64,000 nt of DNA from Phormidium tanganyikae FI6-MK23 (GCA_019359175.1 JAHHHU010000024.1:1-64000), one strand, 5' to 3'. Shown: positions 47,107 through 57,312, counted from the first letter of the stretch. Made by a program: numbers and translations. The notes: generated from the sequence alone by a model not told the origin.

Positions 47107-47706
47107 ATGAAATCTAAGGTATTCCTGCCAGCATCGCTATTCGCAGTTGGTTTACTCTCACTGCCGTCTCTGCCTGCTAGTGCCGCAGCCTTGTGTACCG
47201 CAGGGACTGTGACCGCTTCGGGTTTGGGTTCTTCAACCAGTTGTATTGGAGCATTCTCTGGCAATGACGCTCAAGGGAATGGAACAGGAGCGCTGTTCGA
47301 TCAGTTGTCCACAGGGGTCTTCAGCGGCATCACAAACTGGACATTCGTTGGCAAATCCGACGAAGGTGCGTTTACCGCCCCAGATACTTCCAGTTCCGGC
47401 AACTGGAGCATCGCGACGGGCATCACAGGTCCATTTGTTCTCAGTTTGAAAGCTGGGAACGCCTGGAGTGCTTATTTCTTCGAGAACGTGAACAATCTGG
47501 CGGTACTCGGTGGAACCTGGGAGACCGATGGGGTTTCTACAAATCAAAGAGGAATTGCCCAAGATCTCTCTCATGCCACCATCTATCGCGCCGTTGTCGA
47601 TACTCCTCCTCCCCCAAAACCTATTCCTGAACCTGGAACGACTGCTGCTCTGGGACTCTTCGCACTTGGTGCATTTGGGCGACTCAAACAGAAGCGAGTT
47701 GGATAA
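47107..47706 (+). CDS. PEP-CTERM secreted protein
   Basis: 199 residues from ATG 47107, after CAAGGGGAA. The signal peptide (FLPASLFAVGLLSLPSLPAS then A) precedes a beta-rich body (GKSDEGAFTAPDTSSSGNWS, FVLSLKAGNAWSAYFFENV). The end is IPEPGTTAALGLFALGAFGR then LKQKRVG, a canonical PEP-CTERM sorting signal. Exported and anchored through an exosortase encoded elsewhere. Confidence 0.88.
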   Translation: MKSKVFLPASLFAVGLLSLPSLPASAAALCTAGTVTASGLGSSTSCIGAFSGNDAQGNGTGALFDQLSTGVFSGITNWTFVGKSDEGAFTAPDTSSSGNWSIATGITGPFVLSLKAGNAWSAYFFENVNNLAVLGGTWETDGVSTNQRGIAQDLSHATIYRAVVDTPPPPKPIPEPGTTAALGLFALGAFGRLKQKRVG

Positions 47707-47775
47707 GCGGAGAATTTGTTAACGAAGGCAACTTTTATCAGCGCTCCGTGGCAGAGCGCTGGTTGCTATGGTCAA

Positions 47776-48726
47776 TTATTGATAAAGCGATCGAATCCAT
47801 TCCCATTCGTGGGTCAGCCCTTCTTGCAGCGACACGTTTGGCTGATAGTTCAAAATTCGTCTTGCTTTAGACACATCCGCAGAAGTATGCCGCGCATCAC
47901 CGATCGCCGTTTCAATCTTTTCTTGTCGAATCGATCGACCGATGATCGCCTCCATTGTTGCGATCACATCTGTGAGAACCACTCGGCTACCGCCACCGAT
48001 GTTAAAGATTTCTCCGACTGCTTCAGGAACGGTTGCTGCTGCGAGATTTGCCGCGATCGCATCCGAAACAAAGGTAAAATCGCGCGTTTGTTGTCCATCG
48101 CCGTAAATGACGATCGCTTCATCGTGCAAAGCTGCTTTGAGAAACTTGTGAAAGCCCATATCAGGGCGTTGTCGCTGACCGTAAACCGTGAAATATCGCA
48201 GCGCACAAGTCGGAACGCCGAAGTTTTGATGATACAGTCCGCATAGTTGCTCTGCGGCTAGCTTCGTAATGCCATAAGGTGAAACAGGCTGCGGGCAAAG
48301 AGTTTCAGAGGTCGGAAGTGTTTCCGCATTGCCGTAGATCGAGGAACTAGAGGCGTAGATAAATCGTTGAAGATGCTTTGCAGACTTCACTGCTTCCAGG
48401 AGAATTTGAGTTGCGTTAATGTTCTGCTCAGTGTAGGTGCGAAATCCCGCGCCCCAGCTCGATCGCACTCCCGCTTGAGCCGCTTGGTGGTAGACGACTT
48501 CGACATCCGTTAAAAGCGCATTCCAATCGAGTTTCTGAATGTCAGCTTCGATGAGTTCAAAATCTGGATGTGACAGGCTACGAGCAAGATTCTTCCACTT
48601 CAGAGCGGAATCGTAATAATCATTAAATTGATCGACTCCGATGACGCGATCGCCACGATCGAGCAATGCTTCAACTAAATGAGAGCCGATAAATCCCGCC
48701 GCTCCGGTCACTACGCTAAGGGTCAT
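47776..48726 (-). CDS. NAD-dependent sugar-nucleotide epimerase
   Basis: 316 residues of the extended SDR family. VVTGAAGFIGSHLVEALLDR binds NAD, YHQAAQAGVRSSW is typical of UDP-glucuronate/UDP-glucose 4-epimerases, and SPYGITKLAAEQL holds the YxxxK pair. It would supply an activated sugar, possibly UDP-galacturonate or UDP-galactose, to the glycan genes that precede it on the same strand. The precise substrate is inferred only broadly. Confidence 0.9.
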   Translation of the reverse strand: MTLSVVTGAAGFIGSHLVEALLDRGDRVIGVDQFNDYYDSALKWKNLARSLSHPDFELIEADIQKLDWNALLTDVEVVYHQAAQAGVRSSWGAGFRTYTEQNINATQILLEAVKSAKHLQRFIYASSSSIYGNAETLPTSETLCPQPVSPYGITKLAAEQLCGLYHQNFGVPTCALRYFTVYGQRQRPDMGFHKFLKAALHDEAIVIYGDGQQTRDFTFVSDAIAANLAAATVPEAVGEIFNIGGGSRVVLTDVIATMEAIIGRSIRQEKIETAIGDARHTSADVSKARRILNYQPNVSLQEGLTHEWEWIRSLYQ

Positions 48727-48797
48727 ATTGCCAGTCGATGCCTCACGCCTAAAGGGTTGATCTTACTCGATCGTGGGGTTCGGTTTTCAATGACGTT

Positions 48798-49841
48798 TTA
48801 GCCGCGCAGTTTGTTCAGTTGGTGTTTGAGCTTGCGAAATCGGTGATTGAGATTGTTGATTTTCTGCTTACGGAACTTCGCGATCGCGGATTGAGCTTGG
48901 GTAATTGCGCCCAGAGACTTGAATTCTTGTGGGCGATTTTGCGGTGATTTGAGATAGCGATAGTGTAAGAACAAGTCGCGATAAGCAAGCGAAACGCTTT
49001 CACCTCGACAGAGTTTTGTGAATACAGAGGATGAAATACTCATGTAGTGGAGATACATTAGTCGCTTGTCACGATCGTAGAGAACGAAATCTCGATCGCT
49101 AAATTCGGATGACCAATGAGAACCCGTCGCATTTTCTGGGTCGTGATAAGCGAAGTTGAAAAACGAGAGCTTGTTGCCCAAAACGGTGTAATTCAACATC
49201 GGCTGATCTGATCCACGCACCGACATAAAATCAGCTTCACCCGCTTTCAATCGCTCTAGAAACTGCGCCGCTTTTTCTTGACTAAAGACACTTTTCTTTG
49301 AAGCAAAAAAGCCTGAACAAAAGATATTTGCTTTTAATTCTTCGGGGCTGAATTGCTCTAATAGTTCTTTTGAATCCGTATTGAAAATTAGATTTATAGC
49401 AGATAAATATTGAAAGTCATTAACAACCCAATCATATCGATCGAGCTTTTCAAAAACTTGATCAATTGGACTCATCAATAGTGTATCTGCATCGATATAA
49501 AGAAAGCGATCGAACATTCCATCAAAGCAGCAGAATTTACGATGAAACTCAGCCCGTCGCATTGCAGGTCTGCCTTGTTCTTTCCAAACTCTTTGCGCGG
49601 TTGGATGAGATAACCATGCTTGAGTACCAAAATCTTCCCAAAATGCGATCAACTCTGGCTGATCAAACAAAGTCACATTTTCGCGAGTCTCAATCTCAGC
49701 TTTGATTCTGTCAATTCGATCATTAAAAGGAATAATACAAACCGGAATTTTTCGCCCTGCATTTACTTCGATACTGTTCAACAAAGCTACAAGCTGATCG
49801 AACACCACATCATTTGCAAATGTATAAATTCCATCGATCAT
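48798..49841 (-). CDS. Putative GT-A glycosyltransferase (Npun_R2821/R2823-like), 1
   Basis: 347 residues: MIDGIYTFANDVVFDQLVAL then LNSIEVNAGRKIPVCIIPFN. FLYIDADTLLMSP supplies the DxD-type metal/nucleotide-sugar motif (DAD) seen in GT8-like enzymes. The C-terminal ~45 residues are basic and helical. It is closely related to the gene at 50909. I infer a glycosyltransferase adding a sugar in the local pathway; experimental function of this family is not known to me. Confidence 0.72.
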   Translation of the reverse strand: MIDGIYTFANDVVFDQLVALLNSIEVNAGRKIPVCIIPFNDRIDRIKAEIETRENVTLFDQPELIAFWEDFGTQAWLSHPTAQRVWKEQGRPAMRRAEFHRKFCCFDGMFDRFLYIDADTLLMSPIDQVFEKLDRYDWVVNDFQYLSAINLIFNTDSKELLEQFSPEELKANIFCSGFFASKKSVFSQEKAAQFLERLKAGEADFMSVRGSDQPMLNYTVLGNKLSFFNFAYHDPENATGSHWSSEFSDRDFVLYDRDKRLMYLHYMSISSSVFTKLCRGESVSLAYRDLFLHYRYLKSPQNRPQEFKSLGAITQAQSAIAKFRKQKINNLNHRFRKLKHQLNKLRG

Positions 49842-49902
49842 GGTTCGACCTCCTTTTGAATATGAATTCGATGAGTTTTTCGCTTCGTTGGTAGCGACTT
49901 GT

Positions 49903-49987
49903 GCCCCCTAAATCCCCCATTCTGGGGGACTTCAAGCCAAAATATCCTCAATCTTCAAAGTCCTCCAGAATGGGGGATTTAGGGGGC
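49903..49987. repeat. 30-bp inverted repeat of the CCCCTAAATCCCCC type
   Basis: GCCCCCTAAATCCCCCATTC and its near-perfect reverse complement at 49958-49987 flank a 25-bp centre. This family of palindromes is widespread in cyanobacterial intergenic regions. Here it lies between two convergent-free, same-strand glycan genes and could act as a transcript-stabilising or terminating hairpin. Confidence 0.85.
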
Positions 49988-50036
49988 TACCCGGAATTAC
50001 AACCGGAGCGAGAACTTTTGCCGCACTAACGTTCTT

Positions 50037-50912
50037 TTAAGCTTTGAATGGCACGAGTCGAGACAATTTGCGCCAGAAGGCAGAACTCGGTTCATGTAAA
50101 CATCGGTAGTGTTCCCACAAGTCCCAATAAGGCGCACCTGGACGAATTGAAATTCCTGCCCAGTGGAGATATTTCAGTTTTTGACCTCGATCGTATAAAA
50201 CATACTGTCGATCTTCAAAATGTGTAGAACCTGCCCAGCTTCCTGCTGTATTTTCAGGCGGCTTTACTAAATTCATCCGTTTCTCAAAGCATTTTAGAAT
50301 CAAATAGTTGAGAACTGGCTGATCAGTAACTCCTTGAGTGAAGTCAAAATATTCGCGATGTTGGGCGCAGTCTTTTAGCACTTCATACAGTTGATCTTCT
50401 GTGATCACACCTTTTCGAGATCCCCAAAATCCACTATTAAAAACGTCTTGTAGCTGTTCATCAGTGAAAATGCTCTCTTTCACAACGGGCGAAAAGATGT
50501 TTCTCAAACCTTCGCTTGAATGATGGTAATCGCAACAAAAGAAATCGCAGTTTGATAAATGATTCAGCGTATCTGAAATCTTATCGAATACAACAATATC
50601 TGTATCGATGTAGAGAAACTCATCAAACTCTCCAAACCAAACTGCGAGCTTTCGCATCTTATTTGGGAGTTTGAGAAAATCTCGATCGAAGATCTCACTT
50701 ACTCGATTTGTTAAACGATCAAGTAATTCCAAATCTGGAAATAGTTGCACATTATGTAACTGGTTCAATGTTGAGAGAACATTCTGATACTCATCATTAA
50801 ACGGAATCAAATGGATTGAAATTTCTCGATCGTACAAGCGAATACTGTTGAGAAGCGCGATCGCATTCTCTATCACTTTGTCATTTGCGACAATATAAAT
50901 TCCTCGTTTCAT
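50037..50912 (-). CDS. Putative GT-A glycosyltransferase (Npun_R2821/R2823-like), 2
   Basis: 291 residues: MKRGIYIVANDKVIENAIAL then LNSIRLYDREISIHLIPFND. The metal motif is FLYIDTDIVVFD (DTD). YVLYDRGQKLKYLHWAGI is shared with its neighbours. It is the most divergent of the three. Its start overlaps the stop of the gene at 50909 by 4 bp, so the two are translated together. Confidence 0.72.
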   Translation of the reverse strand: MKRGIYIVANDKVIENAIALLNSIRLYDREISIHLIPFNDEYQNVLSTLNQLHNVQLFPDLELLDRLTNRVSEIFDRDFLKLPNKMRKLAVWFGEFDEFLYIDTDIVVFDKISDTLNHLSNCDFFCCDYHHSSEGLRNIFSPVVKESIFTDEQLQDVFNSGFWGSRKGVITEDQLYEVLKDCAQHREYFDFTQGVTDQPVLNYLILKCFEKRMNLVKPPENTAGSWAGSTHFEDRQYVLYDRGQKLKYLHWAGISIRPGAPYWDLWEHYRCLHEPSSAFWRKLSRLVPFKA

Positions 50913-51868
50913 GCTCTTCTCAACTTTTGTAAAACTTTCTGAACTAGACTCGGCTGCACTCTGGAAATTGGTGCTTCAGTAAAAACAGGTCGCTTCTCTG
51001 ACTCATGTAAAAATCGATAGTGCAAAAATAAATCACGGTAGGGAAAGGCAACATTTTCGCCCTGACAAGCTCGCTCCATACGCTGCGGTTTCACGCCGAT
51101 ATAGTGCAAGTAAGTTAAGCGAAGTTCTCGATCATATAAAACGTGATCTTTCTCTTCAAAATGCTTCGTCGTGATCGAACAACCCGTCGATTTCCCAAAC
51201 GGTAAAAGATGCGCCAAATTGCACGATTTGATGCCCGATTTCATCACCATGTAATTAACCACGGGCTGTTCACCTGCGCCCCCGTAGAGAATTTCTCGAT
51301 CGCCTGCTTGCAATTGTTCAATCAGTGACTCTCTCTGCTCTGCGTCAAACAATCCACCTTTTCCAGCAAAGAACCCTGAGCAAAAGATTTCTTTATCAAC
51401 TCGTTCCTTTGGAAAAACCTCGTACAACTTTGGAGAATCAACGTTATAGATCTTGCTCGGATCGAGAAACTGGAAATCGTAAACGACCCAATCATGATCG
51501 TTTAATTGCTCAAAGATGTGATTCATCGAACTCATCGCCAAGGTATCCGCATCCATGTAGATAAATCGATCGAACGGCGCATCAAACGCGCAAAACCGCC
51601 GATGTGCCCCATAGAGCCGCGTTTTCTGATCCAATCGTTCGGGTGCAATCCGCTGCATGAAACTATCCCAACGATCAATCGAGGCTTGATCCTCGTAAAT
51701 CATTACGTTCGGACGGTTGCGAATCTCATCGCGAATGCGATCAAGCTGATCATCAAAGGGATAAATGCAAACGGGAATATCACGGCTAATATTTACTTCA
51801 ATGCTATTGAGCAAAGCGACTAATTGATCAAAAACGCGATCGTTTGCCAGAGTACAGATCCCATCCAT
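50909..51868 (-). CDS. Putative GT-A glycosyltransferase (Npun_R2821/R2823-like), 3
   Basis: 319 residues: MDGICTLANDRVFDQLVALL then NSIEVNISRDIPVCIYPFDD; DxD-type FIYMDADTLAMSS; HVLYDRELRLTYLHYIG near the end. It is a near paralogue of the gene at 48798. The start overlaps the GT10 stop by one base (TGATG), and the end overlaps the next start (ATGA): a tightly coupled run. Confidence 0.72.
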   Translation of the reverse strand: MDGICTLANDRVFDQLVALLNSIEVNISRDIPVCIYPFDDQLDRIRDEIRNRPNVMIYEDQASIDRWDSFMQRIAPERLDQKTRLYGAHRRFCAFDAPFDRFIYMDADTLAMSSMNHIFEQLNDHDWVVYDFQFLDPSKIYNVDSPKLYEVFPKERVDKEIFCSGFFAGKGGLFDAEQRESLIEQLQAGDREILYGGAGEQPVVNYMVMKSGIKSCNLAHLLPFGKSTGCSITTKHFEEKDHVLYDRELRLTYLHYIGVKPQRMERACQGENVAFPYRDLFLHYRFLHESEKRPVFTEAPISRVQPSLVQKVLQKLRRA

Positions 51869-52836
51869 CACGAAGTCACCTGCTCCACGTATTCAGACAA
51901 CCAGTTCATCAGATTGAGTTTGTGCAAAATCACTTGTCGAGCTTCCGCGATCGCTTCTCTCGCTTCAAACCAAGCATCCGGAGTCGCAGTCACTTCCTCA
52001 ATGTACTTCCAACCCTTTTCGTCCATGCTCGGCAAGCGTAAAAAGCTACCAGGCGGCAACAATTTATCCGCCGCAGATCCACCATAGTAAATCGGCAGAC
52101 ACCAAGCTAGAAGAGAATCCCAGAGCTTCTCGGTCACATACCAATCATTTTCGGCATAGTTCTCGACCGCTAAGTTGTAGTAGTAAGGAGCCATGCCGTA
52201 CCACTTTCCACCGATGCGCCCTGTCGTTTTTGCCCACTCTGGCAAATCGCGCCCGTACAAATCAAACTCCAATTCATTCTGCTGCAACAATTTTAGAAAT
52301 GCTAATCGCTTCAGGTGATTTTCAGTTCTGCTAATTCCAGAGGTGATCCAGCTACACTTACGAATCTTCTCAGGTGGTGGCATCTCATTCAACTCTCGAA
52401 ACGAGTTGCCTAAGTACCAGATTGCAGGCATATAGTCGGGCATAGGTGCATAGTCATCAGGGCCCGAAACGTAGACGCAGTGATGACTCGCCTTTTCGTA
52501 GTTTGCTTTTGTAATGTACAAAATCTCATCGAGCGGAGGTTCGCGCAATAAGTAAAGCATTCGCTCTTTTGGTACTCCTTTGAACTGTGGAGTCACATCG
52601 GGAAGCGGAGTCGGACGCAACTGAGCGCGAACTTTCGAGATCAATGTTTTTGGCGGTTTAGGGCGCGGGAAATCGAACTGATACAGCAATAGAAAATCTG
52701 GATTCTCGGCAGAAGCTTCAAGCTGAATGTTGCCCCAGTGCCCAAACGGATAAGGAGATTGTTGCCATAGCCAATCGATCGGGCTAGGCTTCAACCCCGC
52801 ATAGCTACTTACCATTCCAACTACTTTTTTTTGCAT
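51868..52836 (-). CDS. GT10 family fucosyltransferase-like glycosyltransferase
   Basis: 322 residues from ATG 52836. The alpha-1,3-fucosyltransferase motif is clear: YYYNLAVENYAENDWYVTEK then LWDSLLAWCLPIYYGG. It would transfer fucose, or a similar sugar, from GDP to an acceptor glycan. No transmembrane segment. It sits between the ABC exporter and the DxD glycosyltransferases. No GDP-fucose synthesis genes are in the window. Confidence 0.88.
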   Translation of the reverse strand: MQKKVVGMVSSYAGLKPSPIDWLWQQSPYPFGHWGNIQLEASAENPDFLLLYQFDFPRPKPPKTLISKVRAQLRPTPLPDVTPQFKGVPKERMLYLLREPPLDEILYITKANYEKASHHCVYVSGPDDYAPMPDYMPAIWYLGNSFRELNEMPPPEKIRKCSWITSGISRTENHLKRLAFLKLLQQNELEFDLYGRDLPEWAKTTGRIGGKWYGMAPYYYNLAVENYAENDWYVTEKLWDSLLAWCLPIYYGGSAADKLLPPGSFLRLPSMDEKGWKYIEEVTATPDAWFEAREAIAEARQVILHKLNLMNWLSEYVEQVTS

Positions 52837-52846
52837 CGTCCTATTC

Positions 52847-54649
52847 CTAAACGGTCTGAGGTTCTTCTGAAAATTGCATGGCGTGAAGTTGGGCATACAA
52901 TCCGCCCTGCTTCAACAGTTCAGCGTGTGTTCCAACTTCCACAACTCGCCCTTTGTCCAACACTGCAATCTGATCTGCTTTCCGCACTGTAGACAATCGG
53001 TGAGCAATCACTAATGTTGTACGATCGCGGCTCAGTTCGTCGATCGCGCTTTGTACCAATCGCTCTGAAACCGTATCGAGTGCTGAAGTTGCTTCGTCAA
53101 GAATGAGAATTTCTGGGTCACGTAGTAAAGCTCTAGCGATCGCTAATCTCTGCCGCTGTCCGCCCGATAACATCACTCCTCGATCGCCAATCAAGGTATC
53201 GAACCCTTGCGGCAACTTAACAATGAACTCATAAGCATTCGCACGTTTTGCCGCTTCGATGATTTGATCGTCGGTGGCATCCCTGCGAGCATACGCGAGA
53301 TTGTTCCGCACCGAATCGTTAAACAGAAAGGTGTCTTGGCTGACAATGCCCATCGACTGCCGCAGAGAACGAGTTTCAAAGTCTTTGAGATCGCGATCGT
53401 CAATTAAAATCCGCCCCGCTGTCGGGTCATAAAATCGCGGCAGCAAATCTGCTAATGTCGATTTCCCGGCTCCTGATGATCCGACCAATGCTAATGTCGT
53501 ACCTTTGGGAAGCCAGAGATCGACGTGATTGAGAACTTGTCGATCGTGTCCTGGATAGGTAAATGCTAAACTCTCAAATCGAATGCCCTTAGCCATTCCA
53601 GTATAAGGAATATGTCCTTTTGGCATAAACGGCTTACCTTCACGCCGCAGAAAATCATTTACAACCGAAACACTCGGAGCTAGATTTGCAAAGGAACTGC
53701 GCGAGTTGTTCAGTTGTCCCACAAATGGCAACATTCGGAACAACACTAAGAGATAGGTTAACAACACTGCTGAAAGGTTTTCTAGTTGCCCTCTGAAAAA
53801 GATTCGCCCTAGTAAGAGAATGGCGATGACTACGGTTAATCCTGCCATCTCATTCGCGGGAGCAATCAGCGCCGAGTTTGCTTGAGAATTGAAGTCTGCT
53901 TTTTCTCGATCGTGAATTAACTGTTCTAATTTCTGATATTCGTGCGGTTCGCTTCCCGTTGCTTTAACTAATCGAATTCCCGATAGCATTTCTAAAACTG
54001 CCACAGAGTAATCGCGCGACTGGTCAGAAAGCTGCTGACCAAATTGTTTTGCTCGTTTAACAAAGAAGTTATTTGCAAGAGACACAGCCGCCAATAGCAA
54101 AGTAGACACTAAAGTTAACTGCCACGAGATCGATAAAAGAATGATAATAAATACAAAAATGGTAATGACTGTAGACAGCATTTGAACCGCTGTACGAATC
54201 GCAGTCGCTGCCGCTGCAATCTCGCCGCCTAATCGATTCATCAAATCACCGACCTTGGTTTTGATATAAAAATCAAGATCGACATCGAGTAGCAATCGTA
54301 AGCCTTCTTTGCGGATATCACTGACTAGCGATCGAGATAAATGCCCCGAAGATAATGTGCTTGCATATCCGGTGATATTCTTGAGCAAAATCGCCAGTAG
54401 AATGAACCCCATCATCCATAAAAATTGCGACTCGCCGCCCGTTTTACCAAAGCCCGAAAACACCTGCTGTAAAATCGGGGGCGCACCTTTGAGGTTGACT
54501 TCCTCGCCCAACAATCCCAGCACGACGGGAATTACGAGCATCGTACTCACACCGTTAAATAATGCACCTGAAAATCCGAGTGCGATCGTCAATCCAATCC
54601 AGACCGGATGACGCAGGGCAAATTGAAGCAGCAATCGATTTTGGGACAT
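52847..54649 (-). CDS. MsbA-like ABC exporter (half transporter)
   Basis: 600 residues. An N-terminal six-helix exporter domain (residues ~15-320) is followed by the ATPase: Walker A VGSSGAGKSTLADLLPRFYD, signature MLSGGQRQRLAIARALL, Walker B ILILDEATSALD, H-loop IAHRLST. Forms a homodimer. Context between glycosyltransferases points to flipping of a lipid-linked glycan or glycolipid across the cytoplasmic membrane. Confidence 0.92.
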   Translation of the reverse strand: MSQNRLLLQFALRHPVWIGLTIALGFSGALFNGVSTMLVIPVVLGLLGEEVNLKGAPPILQQVFSGFGKTGGESQFLWMMGFILLAILLKNITGYASTLSSGHLSRSLVSDIRKEGLRLLLDVDLDFYIKTKVGDLMNRLGGEIAAAATAIRTAVQMLSTVITIFVFIIILLSISWQLTLVSTLLLAAVSLANNFFVKRAKQFGQQLSDQSRDYSVAVLEMLSGIRLVKATGSEPHEYQKLEQLIHDREKADFNSQANSALIAPANEMAGLTVVIAILLLGRIFFRGQLENLSAVLLTYLLVLFRMLPFVGQLNNSRSSFANLAPSVSVVNDFLRREGKPFMPKGHIPYTGMAKGIRFESLAFTYPGHDRQVLNHVDLWLPKGTTLALVGSSGAGKSTLADLLPRFYDPTAGRILIDDRDLKDFETRSLRQSMGIVSQDTFLFNDSVRNNLAYARRDATDDQIIEAAKRANAYEFIVKLPQGFDTLIGDRGVMLSGGQRQRLAIARALLRDPEILILDEATSALDTVSERLVQSAIDELSRDRTTLVIAHRLSTVRKADQIAVLDKGRVVEVGTHAELLKQGGLYAQLHAMQFSEEPQTV

Positions 54650-54805
54650 ATTGATCTGTGGGGGAAACGATCAGAAGAAACACGCAATTCAGGATGTTGG
54701 ATTACGAATTTCTGGTAAAGAACTGCTTCTAGTTATCCCGTGATCTCAGCATAGGCAACAGTCATTTTTAGAGCAAAAAAAGTGTAGGTTAAACAGACAG
54801 AAACT

Positions 54806-55969
54806 TTAATCAAATCTCGCTCCAAGTTGAGCGATCAAAGGTTCAACGATCGAAGACATTGCCTCAATGCTGTAATGCGCTAAACATCGTTCTCTCGCTT
54901 GAGTTCCACGCGCTTGAGCTGCATCCCAATCCTGAAAAATTTCAGCAAGTGTTTCAGCAATTCGATCGGGCGATTCTGGATCAACAAGAAATCCGGTTTC
55001 ACCCAAAATCTCTGGAATATCTCCAACACGAGTCGCCAAAATCGGCTTTGCCATTGACATTCCTTCAGTCAGCTTGATCGGGAATTGTGCCTGAGCCGTG
55101 ACCGTATCGCGCTGAGGCACAACGACGACATGAGCCGCCGCTACGATTTCCGGCATTTTTGCAAACGGAACAGGCGGGATTTTGATCACCCATTTTCCCC
55201 AGGTTTCGATCAACTGTCGATCGTAGTCATCATAAGGACTCCCCCCAACAATCACGAGCTTGAGATCGGGCTGATTTAAGCGAACGAGCGCTACCAACAC
55301 ATCTTCTAATCCTTTGTGCGGACGCGATGCCCCCGGAAACATCAGCACCCGATACTCAGACAAGCCATATTTGCACCGGCTTTCCTCTGGATCGAATCGG
55401 CTCGGATCAAACATATCGGTATCTTTGCCGTTGGGGAGATAGGTTCCACCGAAGCGCTTTTGAAGAAAATTTGTGTCGATCGTGATCGCATCCGCAAACA
55501 CCATCAGTTGTTCCAGTCCTTGCAGATAGAACTGGTGATCCGGCGATCGTAGCGCCCCATCAGATTTCAAAAGATCTCGTGCAAATTGCTTCAGTCCCGG
55601 TCGATAGGGCGTTTCGCCGCCTTTCCAACTCAATTCCCAGTCATCGACATCGAGCAGAACGGGCACACGAGTTTGCAGTTTTTTCAACAGCGCAATCCCA
55701 AAGCTGGAAAGCTTTGGCTTCACTGCATAAATGAGATCGCCATCAATTCGATCGAGCAATTTTTCCACAGCAGGGAACAATCGCGGGTAGTCGCGGGCGG
55801 GGAGACAAACGATCGGCAAATCTGCGGGTGGCTCTGGGTAGATCTTTTCACCAAACAGAAATCCGAGAATTTCAACTTCGTGATTGAGCTTTTTCAGAAC
55901 TTGAGCCAGGAGATAAGCGCGATCGACACCGCCTTTGGAAAAGTCGGGGGTGAGAATAGAAACCTTCAT
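54806..55969 (-). CDS. Glycosyltransferase family 4
   Basis: 387 residues from ATG 55969. MKVSILTPDFSKGGVDRAYL gives the N-terminal Rossmann loop; VLMFPGASRPHKGLEDVLVA and EGMSMAKPILATRVGDIPEI then L contain the E-x7-E nucleotide-sugar motif. GT-B fold, retaining. Acceptor unknown. Confidence 0.92.
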   Translation of the reverse strand: MKVSILTPDFSKGGVDRAYLLAQVLKKLNHEVEILGFLFGEKIYPEPPADLPIVCLPARDYPRLFPAVEKLLDRIDGDLIYAVKPKLSSFGIALLKKLQTRVPVLLDVDDWELSWKGGETPYRPGLKQFARDLLKSDGALRSPDHQFYLQGLEQLMVFADAITIDTNFLQKRFGGTYLPNGKDTDMFDPSRFDPEESRCKYGLSEYRVLMFPGASRPHKGLEDVLVALVRLNQPDLKLVIVGGSPYDDYDRQLIETWGKWVIKIPPVPFAKMPEIVAAAHVVVVPQRDTVTAQAQFPIKLTEGMSMAKPILATRVGDIPEILGETGFLVDPESPDRIAETLAEIFQDWDAAQARGTQARERCLAHYSIEAMSSIVEPLIAQLGARFD

Positions 55970-56022
55970 AATCAAAAAATGGGGAATGGAGGCGTGCTAA
56001 AAGATGCGACTCCCCAATTCGT

Positions 56023-57312
56023 TCAGTATTCCCCTATCAAGCTTCGATAAAGCTGTAACATCTCTGCGGCGACTGCTTGCCGTGTTTTTACGGGTTGAAT
56101 GCCTTGCTTGAGCTGCTCGATCGTATCGGGATTTTCGGAGAGATGCGCGATCGCATTCGCCCAAGATTTCACGTCTCTGGCTGGAACTAGCCAGCCATCA
56201 ATTCCATGTCTCACCAGTTCCGAAATTCCACCGAGATCTGAGCCGATCACTGAAGTTCCTGCGGCAAGCGATTCCAGCACGACTAACGGGCCTGTTTCTA
56301 ACCATTGGGACGGAACCGCAAGCAGATCGAATTGGGCGAGCGCGTTGGTAATCTCCGATCGAGCTAAAGGAGGATTTATCTGGATTCGGGAATCAGTTTT
56401 GGCGATCGCTAAAACTGATTCCCGATTTGCTGCACTATGCTGATCTGCGTGAGTGGCATGAATGACGAGTTCGACAGGTGCATTTGGAATTTGTTGCAGT
56501 GCTTGAGCGAGAATTTGAACGCCTTTAGTTTCTTGCCAGCGACCGAGAAAACCGATCCGAATCGGGGAGTTGGGCGATCGAGCAATCGGTTTCACAGAAG
56601 TCGAAACTCCGTGACGACTCAGAACCAGCTTTGATTCGGGCACACCGTTCAGAACGAAAGCATCATAGAGCCATTGGCAAACCACAACGATTCGATCGCT
56701 CAATTCCACCATTTGATCAAATTGCCGCCGCTGGTTGCGAACTTGGGCAGGAGTCGCGATCGTGGTTCCCAACTGCCGCAATCGCACATCCGAAGCGTGA
56801 CGTAAGAGATCGCGCATTGGAACCGCGATCGAGCTTGGTAAACGGCTCAGTACCTCACTCGCCCAAATTGGAACCCGCTTAGAAACTCCCAAACACGCAC
56901 TACATCGCGCAATCTCAATTTTGCCATCACACGCAGAATTGCCGCCCTGCATCATCGTTCCGCGCAAACACGCCACATCCGGCATATGAATCGTCACGAT
57001 CGTTTTCATGCCCAGTTGTTTCGCGCTCTGCAAATGCGGCAACCCACAGCCCGATCGCAAAGTGTGCTGATGATAAATTTCGCAGCGATTCTCAATCAGC
57101 CAATTTCGAAACGCCTTCAGATCCTCAGTCGGATAGCGATACACTTCGGTTTGGTTGTATTGCTCGATCGTCGGTTGATTTTGCGATCGAGCCGCTGCCA
57201 CTTTACAATTCAAGCCGATCGCGCTTAAGTCATTGACTAAACCATCGAGATAGACCTCAACGCCGCCAAACGAATCGGGCGGAAACCAAGCGCTGGTCTG
57301 AATCACATTCAT
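56023..57312 (-). CDS. Glycosyltransferase family 4 with an in-frame palindrome
   Basis: 429 residues. MNVIQTSAWFPPDSFGGVEV, IRIGFLGRWQETKGVQILAQ and LVVLESLAAGTSVIGSDLGG then ISELV identify GT4. A Cys-rich insert (SACDGKIEIARCSACLGVSK, with CLRG before it) is present between the two domains and could bind metal. Residues around NRESVLAIAKTDSRIQ are encoded by a 40-bp palindrome. The start overlaps the stop of the upstream small gene by 4 bp (ATGA). Confidence 0.9.
   Translation of the reverse strand: MNVIQTSAWFPPDSFGGVEVYLDGLVNDLSAIGLNCKVAAARSQNQPTIEQYNQTEVYRYPTEDLKAFRNWLIENRCEIYHQHTLRSGCGLPHLQSAKQLGMKTIVTIHMPDVACLRGTMMQGGNSACDGKIEIARCSACLGVSKRVPIWASEVLSRLPSSIAVPMRDLLRHASDVRLRQLGTTIATPAQVRNQRRQFDQMVELSDRIVVVCQWLYDAFVLNGVPESKLVLSRHGVSTSVKPIARSPNSPIRIGFLGRWQETKGVQILAQALQQIPNAPVELVIHATHADQHSAANRESVLAIAKTDSRIQINPPLARSEITNALAQFDLLAVPSQWLETGPLVVLESLAAGTSVIGSDLGGISELVRHGIDGWLVPARDVKSWANAIAHLSENPDTIEQLKQGIQPVKTRQAVAAEMLQLYRSLIGEY
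56386..56425. repeat. 40-bp HIP1-centred palindrome inside the GT4 gene
   Basis: TCGGGAATCAGTTTT and its exact complement flank a GCGATCGC core; only one pair in the 40 bp is mismatched. It is in frame and encodes ESVLAIAKTDSR. Confidence 0.9.
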